Assembly (NCBI RefSeq): GCF_000238315.3 | Contig: NZ_CP011924.1 | Coordinates: 1,838,501-1,902,500, forward strand | Length of the DNA: 64,000 nt | Source: Pseudoalteromonas piscicida | GTDB taxonomy: Bacteria > Pseudomonadota > Gammaproteobacteria > Enterobacterales > Alteromonadaceae | Direction: 5' to 3' | In this document: piece by piece, positions 55,071 through 63,820 of the stretch | How positions within the stretch are numbered: position 1 is the stretch's first letter | Layout of the letters: every line of letters begins with the position of its first letter | Notes under the pieces: generated by a model | Database searches by the model: none | Seen by the model: the letters and a program-made list of their open reading frames with translations, nothing else | Told to the model about the DNA's origin: nothing | Made by a program: the position numbers and the translations under genes

Positions 55071-55997
55071 CTACGTTAAAGAAAAACACTGTTTTGCATT
55101 GCTAACATCACGACTGATTTGTTCTGTTAACTGCGACAATGTTTCGAATTTTTGCTCATCGCGAAGCTTTTCAATTAGCTCCACTTTCATAAACTGACCG
55201 TAGATGGTCTCATTAAAATTAAACAGATGCACCTCTAAAAGGGCTTTCGTTCCGTTTAGGGTTGGCTTAGTGCCAACATTCGCTACGCCATAATGTGTTT
55301 TGTGATTCACAGTCGCTTTGACTGCATACACACCGCGCACAGGGCTCACTTGGCGTTTTAAGGCTATATTTGCAGTATGGAAACCAAGCTCTCTGCCTTT
55401 CTTCCAACCGTGAATAACACGGCCTGAAATGGCATAAGTATGGCCCAACATATCATGTGCTTGACGTAAATCACCAGCCGCAAGCGCCGTGCGGATCAAC
55501 GTGCTACTTACACGACAATCTTGCTTGCGAAAACTTGCCGTGTCTTTTACTTGCATACCTAGCGGTTCGCCCACTCGTTTTAGCATTGCAAAATCACCAG
55601 CTCGTTCACGGCCAAAACGAAAGTCATCGCCGACCGTGAGCGCCTTGGTTCCAAGCTTTGTCACTAGGACTTCTTTGATAAATTGCTCTGCATCTTGCGA
55701 GGCAAATTTGCGATTAAAGTTGACGCAAATGACTCGCTCTATACCAAGCTCTTGCAACAGGACTAGTTTATCACGTAATCGCGTCAGCCTAGCCGGTGCT
55801 TTATCTTTGGCAAAAAACTCCAAGGGCTGCGGCTCAAATAACATCACTGTGCTTGGAAGTTGATAGTGTTTTGCGTCGCTAATCAGCCCCTTCAAAACCT
55901 CTACATGTCCAAGATGAACCCCGTCAAAGTTTCCAATCGTCAACACACAACCAAAATGATGTGGTCGAATATTATGGATCCCTCGGATTAGTTGCAT
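55071..55997 (-). CDS. ribF: Bifunctional riboflavin kinase/FAD synthetase
   Basis: 308 residues from the ATG at 55997 (MQLIRGIHNIRPHHFGCV), preceded by AAAGG. The FAD synthetase part has LTIGNFDGVHLGH, an adenylyl-transferase HxGH-like motif, and VGDDFRFGRERAGDF. The flavokinase part has GRVIHGWKKGRELGFHTANI and GVYAV, then FNFNETIYGQFMKVELIEKLRDEQKF. It makes FMN and FAD, needed here by the GMC dehydrogenase among others. Confidence 0.96.
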   Translation of the reverse strand: MQLIRGIHNIRPHHFGCVLTIGNFDGVHLGHVEVLKGLISDAKHYQLPSTVMLFEPQPLEFFAKDKAPARLTRLRDKLVLLQELGIERVICVNFNRKFASQDAEQFIKEVLVTKLGTKALTVGDDFRFGRERAGDFAMLKRVGEPLGMQVKDTASFRKQDCRVSSTLIRTALAAGDLRQAHDMLGHTYAISGRVIHGWKKGRELGFHTANIALKRQVSPVRGVYAVKATVNHKTHYGVANVGTKPTLNGTKALLEVHLFNFNETIYGQFMKVELIEKLRDEQKFETLSQLTEQISRDVSNAKQCFSLT

Positions 55998-56064
55998 AGT
56001 GCCGTGCCTTTGTGCAGCAAATATCAAAGAGCCCAATTATACCCAAGTTGCTTAAAAATGCGAA

Positions 56065-57627
56065 TCAAGCATCTCGGATTGTGCTCAATCTTACCCCTAG
56101 TATAAATAGTAAACTAAAATAGCTCACCATCGCAGTTACTAATAATCCGCAAAGTAATAGCACCTGCTCCATCAGTCCCCACTCTAGCCATTCAAAGCGG
56201 GCGCCTAGAAAGTATACGCATGCAGCCATCGAGACCGCTGAAACAAAGCATTTGGCAGTAAAACCAAGAGAAAATGCGCTTAGCTGATACACACCTTGAT
56301 GTGACAGCTGACGATAAAGTAAAAACGCATTACAAGACGCTGACAATGAAGTTGCCAATGCAAGGCCTAGATAACCAATAAAAGGCGCTAAGATAAGATT
56401 GAAAACCATATTGAGTGCCATAGTAATAATACCAATACGAACAGGCGTTTTAGTATCTTGTCTAGCGTAAAAGCCCGGTGCCAGTACTTTAATCAACATA
56501 AAGCTTAATAAACCAACGGAATATGCGGCTACCCCTAAGCTTACCTTGTTTATATTGTCTGCATTTTGAGAAACAAACTCACCATGGCCAAATAATACTG
56601 AAATGATAAGTGGGCTTGTCACCATCAGCCCTAGCATCGCTGGTAATCCCAAGAAGATGACAAAACGTACACCCCAGTCTAGTGTTTTCTGAAAGTCTTC
56701 ACTTTTTTCTCCTGCATGTAATTTAGAAAGTGCAGGCAGTATCACGGTCGCAATACCGATACCAAATAGGCCGAGTGGAAATTCAATTAATCTGTCTGAA
56801 TAATAAAGCCAAGCAATCGATCCCGTCACGAGAAAAGAAGCAATGACGGTGTCCAGTAGTAAGTTAATTTGACTAACAGAAACACCAAATAATGCAGGGA
56901 TCATTAATGTTCTGACTTTGGTTATTTCAGGGCTTCGCCATGCAAATTGAGGGCGACTCAAGACTTTTAAGCGCAACAAAAATGGGATCTGGAATAATAG
57001 TTGAACAATACCACCAATAAATACACCGAGTGCTAGAGCGTACGCACCTTGTGCAAATTTATCATGGAGAAAAATAGCACAGCCGATAATCGACACATTG
57101 AGTAAAACTGGCGTAAAGGCCGCTGCCGCAAAGCGATTATAAACATTCAGTACCGCCCCGCTAAGTGCAACTAATGAAACAAAAAATAGGTAAGGAAAGG
57201 TGAGCTTTAATAGTGCGCTTGCAAGCACAAATTTTTCGGCATCAGCACCACCTTGCCACCAGTCAAGAAACCAGCTAGTGCCAAATAATGCGGCGATCAA
57301 AGGCGAGCCAATCACCCCTAAAATAGTAACAATAAGCAATACGGTCCCGAGTGTCCCAGCAGCTTGTGCAACGAATAACCTTACTCTATCGTCTCCATGC
57401 TTTTCTTTAATTTCTGAAAGTACAGGAACAAACGCCTGAGCAAACGCGCCTTCTGCAAATAACCTACGTAAAAAATTAGGGATCCGGTTGGCGAATAAAA
57501 AGACATCTGCGGCCAATCCTGCGCCCAATAGGTTTGCCACGACGGCATCTCGAACTAGCCCCAGAACCCGCGAAATCATAGTCATGGCACTGACAATCAT
57601 ACCCGATTTAAATAACCCTTTTGCCAC
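56065..57627 (-). CDS. murJ: Lipid II flippase MurJ
   Basis: 520 residues from the GTG at 57627, seven bases after TAGGAG; an upstream extension lacks such a site. It has about 14 membrane helices. Known conserved charged sites include the Arg-rich loop SRVLGLVRDAVVANLLG, NRIPNFLRRLFAEGAFAQAFVP and SDRLIEFPLGLFGIGIATVILP. It moves the peptidoglycan precursor lipid II across the inner membrane. It lies upstream of ribF on the same strand and divergent from rpsT. Confidence 0.97.
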   Translation of the reverse strand: MAKGLFKSGMIVSAMTMISRVLGLVRDAVVANLLGAGLAADVFLFANRIPNFLRRLFAEGAFAQAFVPVLSEIKEKHGDDRVRLFVAQAAGTLGTVLLIVTILGVIGSPLIAALFGTSWFLDWWQGGADAEKFVLASALLKLTFPYLFFVSLVALSGAVLNVYNRFAAAAFTPVLLNVSIIGCAIFLHDKFAQGAYALALGVFIGGIVQLLFQIPFLLRLKVLSRPQFAWRSPEITKVRTLMIPALFGVSVSQINLLLDTVIASFLVTGSIAWLYYSDRLIEFPLGLFGIGIATVILPALSKLHAGEKSEDFQKTLDWGVRFVIFLGLPAMLGLMVTSPLIISVLFGHGEFVSQNADNINKVSLGVAAYSVGLLSFMLIKVLAPGFYARQDTKTPVRIGIITMALNMVFNLILAPFIGYLGLALATSLSASCNAFLLYRQLSHQGVYQLSAFSLGFTAKCFVSAVSMAACVYFLGARFEWLEWGLMEQVLLLCGLLVTAMVSYFSLLFILGVRLSTIRDA

Positions 57628-58054
57628 CTTAACTCCTAAATTCAGTGAATCGCGGCAAATTATGCCACAGTCGTTGTGCATTTAGCACTAGGCGTGCCCT
57701 GTCAGCTTTGATACAATACGCGCCATTAACCTTGGTAGGCCTGTTTCACCTCGTGAAATTTGACTGTTTACTTTGGTTCAGACCTGAGATTTTCAAGGCA
57801 CTTTGTGAAGCTACGCTTTGCAAATTATTAGTGCAACTTGGGATATTACGGGTTTACTTGCCTGCTATAGAAGTAAAAATGTCGCATAGCAACGTTTTGA
57901 TTTGTACAGGTTAAGAATTGAGAATAGCCCAAGTCGAGTCTTGGGTGTTGAACATTAGGCCGCGCTTGTTAATTTATATTGACTTTTGCGATTAAAACAG
58001 GCATATTCCTCGGCCTTTAAATTAAGCTTATTTTAAGATTGTTAGGAGCAAACC
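57628..58054. promoter_or_regulatory. Divergent promoter region between murJ and rpsT
   Basis: 427 bases without a gene. The rpsT side contains a strong promoter (57979-58007). A short frame on the plus strand here has no ribosome site or recognisable product. I see no tRNA or known small RNA. Confidence 0.65.
57979..58007 (+). promoter_or_regulatory. Promoter of rpsT
   Basis: TTGACT (57979-57984) and CATATT (58002-58007) are separated by exactly 17 bases, followed by CCTCGGCC, a GC-rich discriminator. This leaves a leader of about 40 bases before the TTG start. Confidence 0.75.
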
Positions 58055-58315
58055 TTGGCTAACATCAAGTCTGCAAAAAAACGCGCTATCACTAGCGAAA
58101 AGCGTCGTAAGCACAACGCAAGCCGTCGTTCAATGATGCGTACATACTTCAAAAAAGTAATCGCTGCAATTGAAGCTGGTGATAAAGAAGCTGCAACTCA
58201 AGCATTCGCTGTTGCTGCACCTATCCTAGACCGTTACGCAACTAAAGGTCTAATCCACAAAAACAAAGCTGCTCGTCATAAGAGCCGTTTAGTTGCTAAG
58301 ATCAAAGCACTTTAA
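58055..58315 (+). CDS. rpsT: 30S ribosomal protein S20, UUG start
   Basis: 86 residues: the family sequence starts [34 protein letters not shown] and ends [18 protein letters not shown]. The initiation codon is TTG after TTAGGAG. E. coli rpsT also starts at UUG, which is needed for translational autocontrol by S20; the sequence here suggests the same control. It is followed by a strong terminator. Confidence 0.98.
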   Translation: MANIKSAKKRAITSEKRRKHNASRRSMMRTYFKKVIAAIEAGDKEAATQAFAVAAPILDRYATKGLIHKNKAARHKSRLVAKIKAL

Positions 58316-58330
58316 TTTGTTGCTGGATTG

Positions 58331-58358
58331 AAAAAACCGACATTATGTCGGTTTTTTT
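58331..58358 (+). terminator. Terminator of rpsT
   Basis: AAAAAACCGACAT and ATGTCGGTTTTTT form a perfect stem with a minimal loop and a long T tract, about 15 bases after the stop codon. Confidence 0.93.
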
Positions 58359-58408
58359 ATGTCTGTAATTTATATACTTTGGTATCAAAAGATAAAATCA
58401 GTGCAGTT

Positions 58409-58792
58409 TTAAACCAATTCTAAATCTGGGTAAAACTTTTTCAGCATAGCCGCGATTTTCTTTGGCGAAAATGGTTTAACAACAAAACCTTTAGCACCAC
58501 GCTCAATAGCATCTTTAACATTGTCTACCGTTGAGTGTGCCGACACCATAACGACATTAATATTCGGGTTTATTTCATTTAGGGTTGCAATTAACTCTTT
58601 ACCATCACCATCGGGCAGCTCAATATCTAGAAAGACAATATCAAAATGTTGCTCTTCACATGACTTTACACACTGCGTTGCAGTGGAGGCTTCTCTTACA
58701 TGATCAATGCCTAAGTGCATTAAGGTTTGATGTAAAAAGCTGCGAACTGTCCCTACATCATCGACGATTAAAATAGAGATATTTTGATCCAT
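58409..58792 (-). CDS. Single-domain CheY-like response regulator
   Basis: 127 residues, only a receiver domain. The acidic pair is in VDDVG, the phosphorylation Asp in FLDIELPDGDG, the Thr/Ser switch in VMVSAHS and the Lys in VVKPFSP. It has no output domain and no adjacent kinase. It may act like CheY at the flagellar motor or as a phosphorelay shuttle. The partner kinase is not in the window. Confidence 0.9.
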   Translation of the reverse strand: MDQNISILIVDDVGTVRSFLHQTLMHLGIDHVREASTATQCVKSCEEQHFDIVFLDIELPDGDGKELIATLNEINPNINVVMVSAHSTVDNVKDAIERGAKGFVVKPFSPKKIAAMLKKFYPDLELV

Positions 58793-58884
58793 AGTCCTTT
58801 CCCGTAGGCTGTAGTGTAAAAATAAGCTATTATACTTAGCATAGAAGCATTATAGAGACCTGCAACTAAAAGGCTACTTAAAGC

Positions 58885-59355
58885 ATGGCAAAACCATCAA
58901 AAAAACAATCGCTTTTAGGTCAAGTACAGTCCAACCAAAAGAAACGCACTAGTACAACAAAAAACCGTCGACCATCGCCACAACAAATTGCAGCGATGAA
59001 GGCTCAGCAAACCGCACAAGCACAGCAAGCACAAACTGCTACAGATAATGATAGACCTAAGGGAAAAGGTAAGTGGATAGCACTTGCAGTCATTGGAATA
59101 CTATTCGTTGTCTTGCCAAAACCACAACTGATTACTTATGAGAAATTAGGCCTTGTGGCTAGTAGTGTATATTGGTCTGGTCTTCCGGGTATTGATCCTG
59201 TGCTATTTGACTCAAATTTACACCCAAAGCCAGCACTTGAGCGTAATACACTATACCTATGTCACGATTTGAAAAACCCAGATACGTGCCAAAAGTACCA
59301 AATAATCAAGCAAGAAGGCTTTATAGCGGCCATGATGAAATTGCTTCAGTCTTAA
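58885..59355 (+). CDS. Unknown protein with a Gln/Ala-rich tail and one membrane helix
   Basis: 156 residues, not recognised. A basic, Gln-rich N-terminus (residues 1-60, containing QQIAAMKAQQTAQAQQAQ) precedes a membrane helix WIALAVIGILFVVLP at about 65-79. A C-terminal domain of about 75 residues holds two Cys (LYLCHDLKNPDTC). The N-terminus would face the cytoplasm. A terminator follows. It is divergent from the CheY-like gene, with a spacer of under 100 bases. Confidence 0.8.
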   Translation: MAKPSKKQSLLGQVQSNQKKRTSTTKNRRPSPQQIAAMKAQQTAQAQQAQTATDNDRPKGKGKWIALAVIGILFVVLPKPQLITYEKLGLVASSVYWSGLPGIDPVLFDSNLHPKPALERNTLYLCHDLKNPDTCQKYQIIKQEGFIAAMMKLLQS

Positions 59356-59388
59356 AAAATCGCTTTGAAAGGGCAACGGAACTTCTAT

Positions 59389-59427
59389 AATGATGATACG
59401 GCTTAAACAACCGTATCATCATTTTTT
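59389..59427. terminator. Bidirectional terminator
   Basis: Arms AATGATGATACGG and CCGTATCATCATT with a nine-base loop, with T tracts on the plus strand (TTTTTT). It lies between the convergent unknown gene and the fibrinogen-domain gene. Confidence 0.85.
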
Positions 59428-59451
59428 AAACTTCGCTGGGTAAAAGTTAGC

Positions 59452-60405
59452 TTAGCGGACATAAATCCACATTTTAGTTCCATTATAATAGGGTGAGGTA
59501 TCTGCACCTCCCCATCCCGAGCCACTTTTTTCTTTAATAAATTTAGTTGAAGAATAATCGTATACGGAAGTAATGCCTTGATTTGAACCAAATAGCGAAT
59601 AGTCTTGTCCCTTGCCATTACAACCACCAGTTTCGTTGTGGGCTAATAGGTTTTCTGTCAGGGACTCAGCCAATGGTTTGCAATTTGCGCTCTTCAAAAT
59701 ATCCATATCTAGCACGGCTGTAATTTTATCAGCTACCACCAATACCTCTTGGGAAACATATTTTAACTCTTGCCACTTTTGATCAGAGACAACACTTGCT
59801 TCACTATCTAAAGAAGTAAGCTCTTCAACCTCCTCATTAGGTAATGCCTTATTTTTAATTCCAACGAGTGTCCAACCACCACCTTTAGTTTCCATATCAC
59901 AATACACCTGATAAGGTACTGGTGCACTCTCGGACTTTATCGTATAAATGCCACTTCCTTGGCTCTGCCCATCGATCAGTATTTCATGACAACTGGCGCC
60001 TTTCTTTTCTCCATATTGCTTAAAGAATGAAAAGTTAGAAGATGTGATCTCACCCGTATCCTTATTATATACAGATAGTACGTAATTATATTCTCCAGCA
60101 GGAAACTCAGGAGGCACAACAACACTTGGCCTGGTCTGCTCAAAGCTTGCACCAGCTGATAATGTAATATTACTTGCAGCTGAACGGTTATATAGCTCCC
60201 CTTTAGGAAAAATCAACGTGTCATAGTACCTTAGGTTAGCATCTGCACTACCTTCATTTTTTATGACGGTATCAAAGTTAACTCGACCACCTATCGCTTC
60301 TACCGTAGCATTTTCATTATCTGCTGTAGCTTGGACAATAACCGTAGCGTGAGAAACTGAAGAAAAAAGTAGAGGGATAAGTAGTGTATTTCTTTTTAGT
60401 GTCAT
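59452..60405 (-). CDS. Secreted fibrinogen-like domain protein
   Basis: 317 residues. The signal peptide is KRNTLLIPLLFSSVSHATV. Residues about 20-125 form a beta-sandwich-like region (NFDTVIKNEGSADANLRYYDTLIFPKG) resembling a CARDB or Big-like domain. Residues about 135-315 start with CHEILIDGQSQGSGIYTI and YQVYCDMETKGGGWTLVG, the entry motifs of fibrinogen-type domains, and end with GWGG and MWIYVR. Fibrinogen-related domains typically bind acetylated sugars. They are mainly animal proteins but also occur in some marine bacteria. The gene is alone, with a MITE-like repeat upstream. Confidence 0.8.
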   Translation of the reverse strand: MTLKRNTLLIPLLFSSVSHATVIVQATADNENATVEAIGGRVNFDTVIKNEGSADANLRYYDTLIFPKGELYNRSAASNITLSAGASFEQTRPSVVVPPEFPAGEYNYVLSVYNKDTGEITSSNFSFFKQYGEKKGASCHEILIDGQSQGSGIYTIKSESAPVPYQVYCDMETKGGGWTLVGIKNKALPNEEVEELTSLDSEASVVSDQKWQELKYVSQEVLVVADKITAVLDMDILKSANCKPLAESLTENLLAHNETGGCNGKGQDYSLFGSNQGITSVYDYSSTKFIKEKSGSGWGGADTSPYYNGTKMWIYVR

Positions 60406-60742
60406 TCGTTACGTCCTTTTATAACGTATTTTTAATTAGGCTTATACCAATTCACTCAATTAAGTGGTCTATTTTGAGGCAAGAAAAGCATGTCAATAGC
60501 TCCGCTTCAGCATCCTACTATCGCCAAGATACCTAAATCCACATTTAGGCTAGGCAAAAATTTTGCTATTTAATTGTTCTAAATAAGAAATTTTTAACGC
60601 AGCTAGCGTCAGGTTAATCCCTCAAGTTGAGCAAGTATTAAATCAAATTGGCATTAGATACTGTACCTGAAAGAAAAAAAATAGAAATGATTTATGTCAA
60701 CAATAAAGGCTGCAGCAAAAGTTTCCCCCTCTACACTGAGTT
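60406..60742. other. Non-coding gap containing a MITE-like element
   Basis: 337 bases between two minus-strand genes. Most of it is the element at 60444-60654. The remainder (60655-60742) has no gene; it is A-rich and shows no clear terminator for dnaE2. Confidence 0.6.
60444..60654. mobile_element. Candidate MITE with ATACCAATT-type ends
   Basis: About 211 bases beginning ATACCAATT and ending AATTGGCAT, an imperfect terminal inverted repeat (one mismatch in nine). No protein is encoded. The interior has AACGCAGCTAGCGTCAGG and other recurring-looking motifs. It matches my recollection of a repeat family in Alteromonadales genomes, but I could not search for further copies. Confidence 0.5.
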
Positions 60743-63700
60743 TTAGTGGAAAGCGCGAGCCTTAATTTTCATTGCTTCTAGTAACTCACTTCTATCGATT
60801 AACTTACCAGCAATAACATGTACCACTTCACCCTCTTTCTCTACTATGCCTTTTATTTCTAATAGCTGAGCGCCCATATAGGCTTGCTTTTGTGCTCGAG
60901 CAGTACCAGACCACACAATTACATTGATGTTGCCTGTTTCGTCTTCCAAAGTAAAAAAGGTCACGCCTTTTGCGGTACCTGGGGCTTGCTTTCCTGTTAC
61001 CAGCCCTATCACTGTTACTAACGATTTATGCGGTCGATAAAGCAGTTCATTGGCCTTAACCGTTCGGGCTATAAGCTTAGCTTGCTCAAGTTGCTTGATT
61101 GGGTGAGTGCGTAAGGAAACCTTAGTGCTATTATAATCTTCCTGTAAGTTTTCAAACTCTGTGGCGCTAAAGTGACTATATTGCGACTCTTTCTCTTCAA
61201 TATCGCTGAATAGTGGCAAGGTTTTACTTTGATCTGCAAGCGACCACCTAGCAGCATAACGGCTATCCACAAAGTGATGTAAAGCATCCGCAGAAATCAA
61301 CTTTTCAATAGTACTGTTGGTAATACCAGCTTGTTGTAACTGCACGATTTTACCAAACCCTTCTTGAGGTCTGCATTGTAATAATTGCAGTGCTTCTTCT
61401 TCACTTAACCCTTTTATAAGCCGAAGTCCTAAACGGATCGCAAACGTTGTTTGTCTTGGCTCTTGTACGACTTGATGTTCGTAATTGGACTGGTTAACAC
61501 AAATAGGTAAAATGCTAACCTTATGCCTTGATGCATCTTGCAACAGCTGTGAAGCCGAATAAAACCCCATTGGTAAACTATTAAGTAGAGCGGTATAAAA
61601 CATTGCTGGGTAGTAGTATTTCAACCACGCAGAGGCATAAGCCAACACAGCAAAAGAAGCTGAGTGACTTTCAGGAAAACCATATTCACCAAAGCCACAA
61701 ATCTGCTCAAAAATCCGCTCAGCAAATTGTGCTTCATAGCCCCGCTCCAGCATGCCTCGAATAAGCTTTTCTCTAAACTGCATCAGCTCTCCGGTTTTCT
61801 TCCATGACGCCATAGCTCGGCGTAGGCTATCTGCTTCTCCTCCAGTAAATCCAGCTGCAACCATAGCCAGTTTTATCACTTGTTCTTGGAAAATAGGAAC
61901 CCCCATGGTCCTCTCTAATACAGATTTAACCGCTTCTGATGGATAAGTCACTTGCTCTTCACCATCTCGTCGCTTTAAAAATGGATGCACCATATCCCCT
62001 TGAATAGGGCCGGGACGTACAATGGCAATTTGGATCACTAAGTCGTAGTAATTCGCGGGTTTCAGCCTTGGCAACATACTCATTTGCGCGCGAGACTCTA
62101 CTTGAAACACGCCAACACTATCCCCTTTTTGCAACATCTTATAGACCAAAGGGTCGTCTTGCATACGAGTCAATTGGGCAAGATCCAGGTTTCGCTTCGT
62201 ATGCGCTACAATATAGCCAAAACACTTACGGATAGCGCTTAGCATACCCAAGGCCAAGATATCGACTTTGAGTAACTTAAGGGTTTCAAGGTCATCTTTA
62301 TCCCATTGAATAATTGTGCGCTCTGGCATAGCTGCATTTTCTACGGGCACTAATTCATGTAATGGACTTTCTGAGATAACAAAACCACCAACATGCTGCG
62401 ATAAATGCCTTGGAAACCCCATAATGTCATTAACCAACTGAATAAAGTGCTGACCTTTTAATGAGTTTGGCTCTAACCCTAGCTCCACTAATTGGGCCTG
62501 CCAGTTAAGTCCTTTATCACGGCGGTTGAGATGCTTAATAAAGTACTCTATTTGCGCCATTTCAATGCCCAAGGCTTTGCCAACATCACGCATGGCACTT
62601 TTTAAACGATACGTGATCACCGTTGCTGCTAATGCTGCGCGTTTACGGCCATATTTCTTGTAGATATATTGGATCACCTCTTCACGACGTTGGTGTTCAA
62701 AATCTACATCTATATCGGGTGGCTCATTACGCTCTTTACTAATAAAACGCTCGAACAATACGCCCACTTGCCGAGGGTCAACTGCGGTTATCTCTAAGCA
62801 ATAGCAGACCACAGAGTTAGCGGCTGAGCCTCGCCCTTGATATAAGATTTGATGCTGTTTTGCATACATCACAATGTCATGAATAGTGATAAAGAAAAAC
62901 GGATAATCAAGCGCTTCGATAAGCGAGAGCTCTTTATCAATAATGGCTTCTATATCTGGCGGCACGCCATCAGGAAAGCGAACTTGTTTACCCTTTTCGA
63001 CCAACGCGCGTAAATAAGCCATTGGAGTAAAGCCTTTAGGCACTAACTCCTGAGGATACTGATAATGCAATGAGTCTAAATTAAATACACATCGCTTCGC
63101 GATATTGGCACTTTCTTCAAGAAAGGTAGGTGAGAACAACTTATTAAGCTTAGAGATAGATCTCAGTGCCGACTCGCTATTACTAATCATTTTCTCAGGG
63201 ATCTCGCTTATCACACGATTCTGTCGAATGGCTGTCAGTGTGTGCTGTAGCGCTAGTCTAGACGGGCAGTGCATAAGCACCCCACCAACAGTGCAGACAG
63301 GTATTTGATAAGCTTTTGACAGTTTTACACAATGGGTAAAGTAATGTACATCTTCTGCACTCAAGTTACGTCGGTAGCCAATCCATACTCTATTTGGGTG
63401 ATATTTACACAGCCATTGCAATGCTTGAACATCTTGACTGTTCCCCTTTGGCAACCACAACAATAAAACATGCTTAAGCGACATAATATCCCACTCACTA
63501 AGCTGATATTGTCCCTTCTCCGTTCGCTGGCGAGCATTACTGATCACTCGACATAACTCTGTATAAGCGAGCTGGCAAGGACAAATAGCAACCAAGTCAA
63601 TATTGTTGTACTTCAGCAAACTCCCAACTATGAGTTTTATCTTGAGCTTATGATCACGAATATAAGCATGAGCACGGACAATGCCAGCCAAAGAGCATTC

Positions 63701-63820
63701 GTCAGTAATGGCTATTGCGCTATAACCTAAAAAATTTGCTTGTTTGACCAACTCTTCTGGTCGCGATGCGCCAGTCAAAAATGAAAAGTTGCTCTGGCAA
63801 AAAAGCTCGGCATAAGACAT
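60743..63820 (-). CDS. dnaE2: Error-prone DNA polymerase DnaE2
   Basis: 1025 residues. The PHP domain opens MSYAELFCQSNFSFLTGASRPEELV, typical of DnaE2 rather than DnaE1. The polymerase catalytic aspartates are in EPPDIDVDFEH. FISKERNEPP, GRGSAANSVVCYCLEI and GVFQVESRAQMSML are diagnostic for the family. The C-terminal OB fold contains TVIGLVTGKQAPGTAKGVTF. DnaE2 with ImuA and ImuB forms the damage-induced mutagenic polymerase system. The start overlaps the imuB stop by one base (TAATG). Confidence 0.97.
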   Translation of the reverse strand: MSYAELFCQSNFSFLTGASRPEELVKQANFLGYSAIAITDECSLAGIVRAHAYIRDHKLKIKLIVGSLLKYNNIDLVAICPCQLAYTELCRVISNARQRTEKGQYQLSEWDIMSLKHVLLLWLPKGNSQDVQALQWLCKYHPNRVWIGYRRNLSAEDVHYFTHCVKLSKAYQIPVCTVGGVLMHCPSRLALQHTLTAIRQNRVISEIPEKMISNSESALRSISKLNKLFSPTFLEESANIAKRCVFNLDSLHYQYPQELVPKGFTPMAYLRALVEKGKQVRFPDGVPPDIEAIIDKELSLIEALDYPFFFITIHDIVMYAKQHQILYQGRGSAANSVVCYCLEITAVDPRQVGVLFERFISKERNEPPDIDVDFEHQRREEVIQYIYKKYGRKRAALAATVITYRLKSAMRDVGKALGIEMAQIEYFIKHLNRRDKGLNWQAQLVELGLEPNSLKGQHFIQLVNDIMGFPRHLSQHVGGFVISESPLHELVPVENAAMPERTIIQWDKDDLETLKLLKVDILALGMLSAIRKCFGYIVAHTKRNLDLAQLTRMQDDPLVYKMLQKGDSVGVFQVESRAQMSMLPRLKPANYYDLVIQIAIVRPGPIQGDMVHPFLKRRDGEEQVTYPSEAVKSVLERTMGVPIFQEQVIKLAMVAAGFTGGEADSLRRAMASWKKTGELMQFREKLIRGMLERGYEAQFAERIFEQICGFGEYGFPESHSASFAVLAYASAWLKYYYPAMFYTALLNSLPMGFYSASQLLQDASRHKVSILPICVNQSNYEHQVVQEPRQTTFAIRLGLRLIKGLSEEEALQLLQCRPQEGFGKIVQLQQAGITNSTIEKLISADALHHFVDSRYAARWSLADQSKTLPLFSDIEEKESQYSHFSATEFENLQEDYNSTKVSLRTHPIKQLEQAKLIARTVKANELLYRPHKSLVTVIGLVTGKQAPGTAKGVTFFTLEDETGNINVIVWSGTARAQKQAYMGAQLLEIKGIVEKEGEVVHVIAGKLIDRSELLEAMKIKARAFH

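Noticed and set aside
57645..57914. Short plus-strand frame of 89 codons upstream of rpsT
   Set aside because: It overlaps the promoter region of murJ, lacks a ribosome site and resembles no known protein.
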